Positions 14,901-14,938 of a stretch of 14,938 nt of DNA are shown one piece after another (position 1 is the first letter of the stretch; the number at the start of each line of letters is the position of its first letter). The notes under the pieces were generated by a model. That model was not told the DNA's origin and did not search any database. It saw nothing but the letters and a program-made list of their open reading frames with translations. This DNA is from Acidimicrobiia bacterium. GTDB taxonomy: Bacteria > Actinomycetota > Acidimicrobiia > Acidimicrobiales > Ilumatobacteraceae. Made by a program: the position numbers and the translations under genes. The DNA lies in the NCBI GenBank assembly GCA_009927565.1, contig RFMT01000315.1, forward strand, positions 1 to 14,938. The letters are read 5' to 3'.

Positions 14901-14926
14901 GCCTGACAAAACCCCCTTTGGCAGGC
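14901..14926 (+). terminator. Possible terminator hairpin after the ribokinase gene
   Basis: Arms GCCTGACAAA (14901-14910) and TTTGGCAGGC (14917-14926) pair over ten positions with one mismatch around a 6-base loop (ACCCCC). The following bases ATTTAAAT are AT-rich but not a clean U run. It could serve the ribokinase gene or a gene beyond the window edge. Confidence is moderate because the tail is weak. Confidence 0.45.
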
Positions 14927-14938
14927 ATTTAAATCGAA

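Noticed and set aside
1..14938. Defence system, CRISPR, transposon or prophage
   Set aside because: No repeat-spacer pattern, transposase, integrase or phage protein is seen; nearly all genes are recognisable housekeeping or transport genes.

Overview
The window looks like chromosomal DNA of an actinomycete-type bacterium with moderate GC (roughly half, by eye). The operon order rpsF-ssb-rpsR-rplI-dnaB, a bifunctional-type dCTP deaminase ending in the actinobacterial GSKYQGQRGPTPSR motif, an Rv0338c/EtfD-like membrane Fe-S oxidoreductase and a secreted protein with a paired-cysteine cell-surface module all point to Actinomycetota. The low GC and gene mix would suit a planktonic Acidimicrobiia or similar freshwater/marine lineage. 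That placement is inference, not proof.

Layout: (1) 1-3275, plus strand: the 3' end of rpsF, then ssb, rpsR (zinc-free S18 with a long charged tail), rplI, a 99-bp gap with two DnaA boxes, dnaB, and a small two-helix membrane protein. (2) 3291-4178, minus: a TauE/SafE-type permease, divergent from a secreted protein with a degenerate M23/lipoyl-like domain (4250-5221, plus). (3) 5314-9245, plus: a complete four-gene ABC importer of the polyamine/Fe3+/phosphonate superfamily: lipoprotein binding protein, two permeases, ATPase. A strong terminator hairpin lies between the first two genes and contains the apparent start codon of the first permease. (4) 9313-10375: a small PH-like hypothetical protein, a minus-strand tRNA-Gly(CCC) whose 3' end overlaps that gene, and dcd. 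(5) 10376-13894, minus: an apparent operon read gpmA, a lone cyclic-nucleotide-binding-domain protein, and a large EtfD-like Fe-S membrane oxidoreductase. (6) 13946-14839, plus: a ribokinase-family sugar kinase, then a possible terminator hairpin.

How the genes work together: the first block couples translation (S6, S18, L9) with replication (SSB, DnaB), and DnaA boxes in front of dnaB suggest replication-linked control. The importer brings in an unidentified small solute. Dcd supplies dUMP for thymidylate synthesis. The gpmA block joins glycolysis to a probable quinone-linked electron-transfer protein, with a candidate cyclic-nucleotide sensor between them.

Most of the window is conserved housekeeping DNA. 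I found no defence system, CRISPR array, insertion sequence, prophage or obvious new multi-gene system. The most interesting points are the atypical S18 and the two inverted repeats in its tail, the DnaA boxes before dnaB, the start-codon-containing terminator in the ABC operon, the degenerate peptidase-like secreted protein, and the lone cyclic-nucleotide sensor between gpmA and the Fe-S oxidoreductase.
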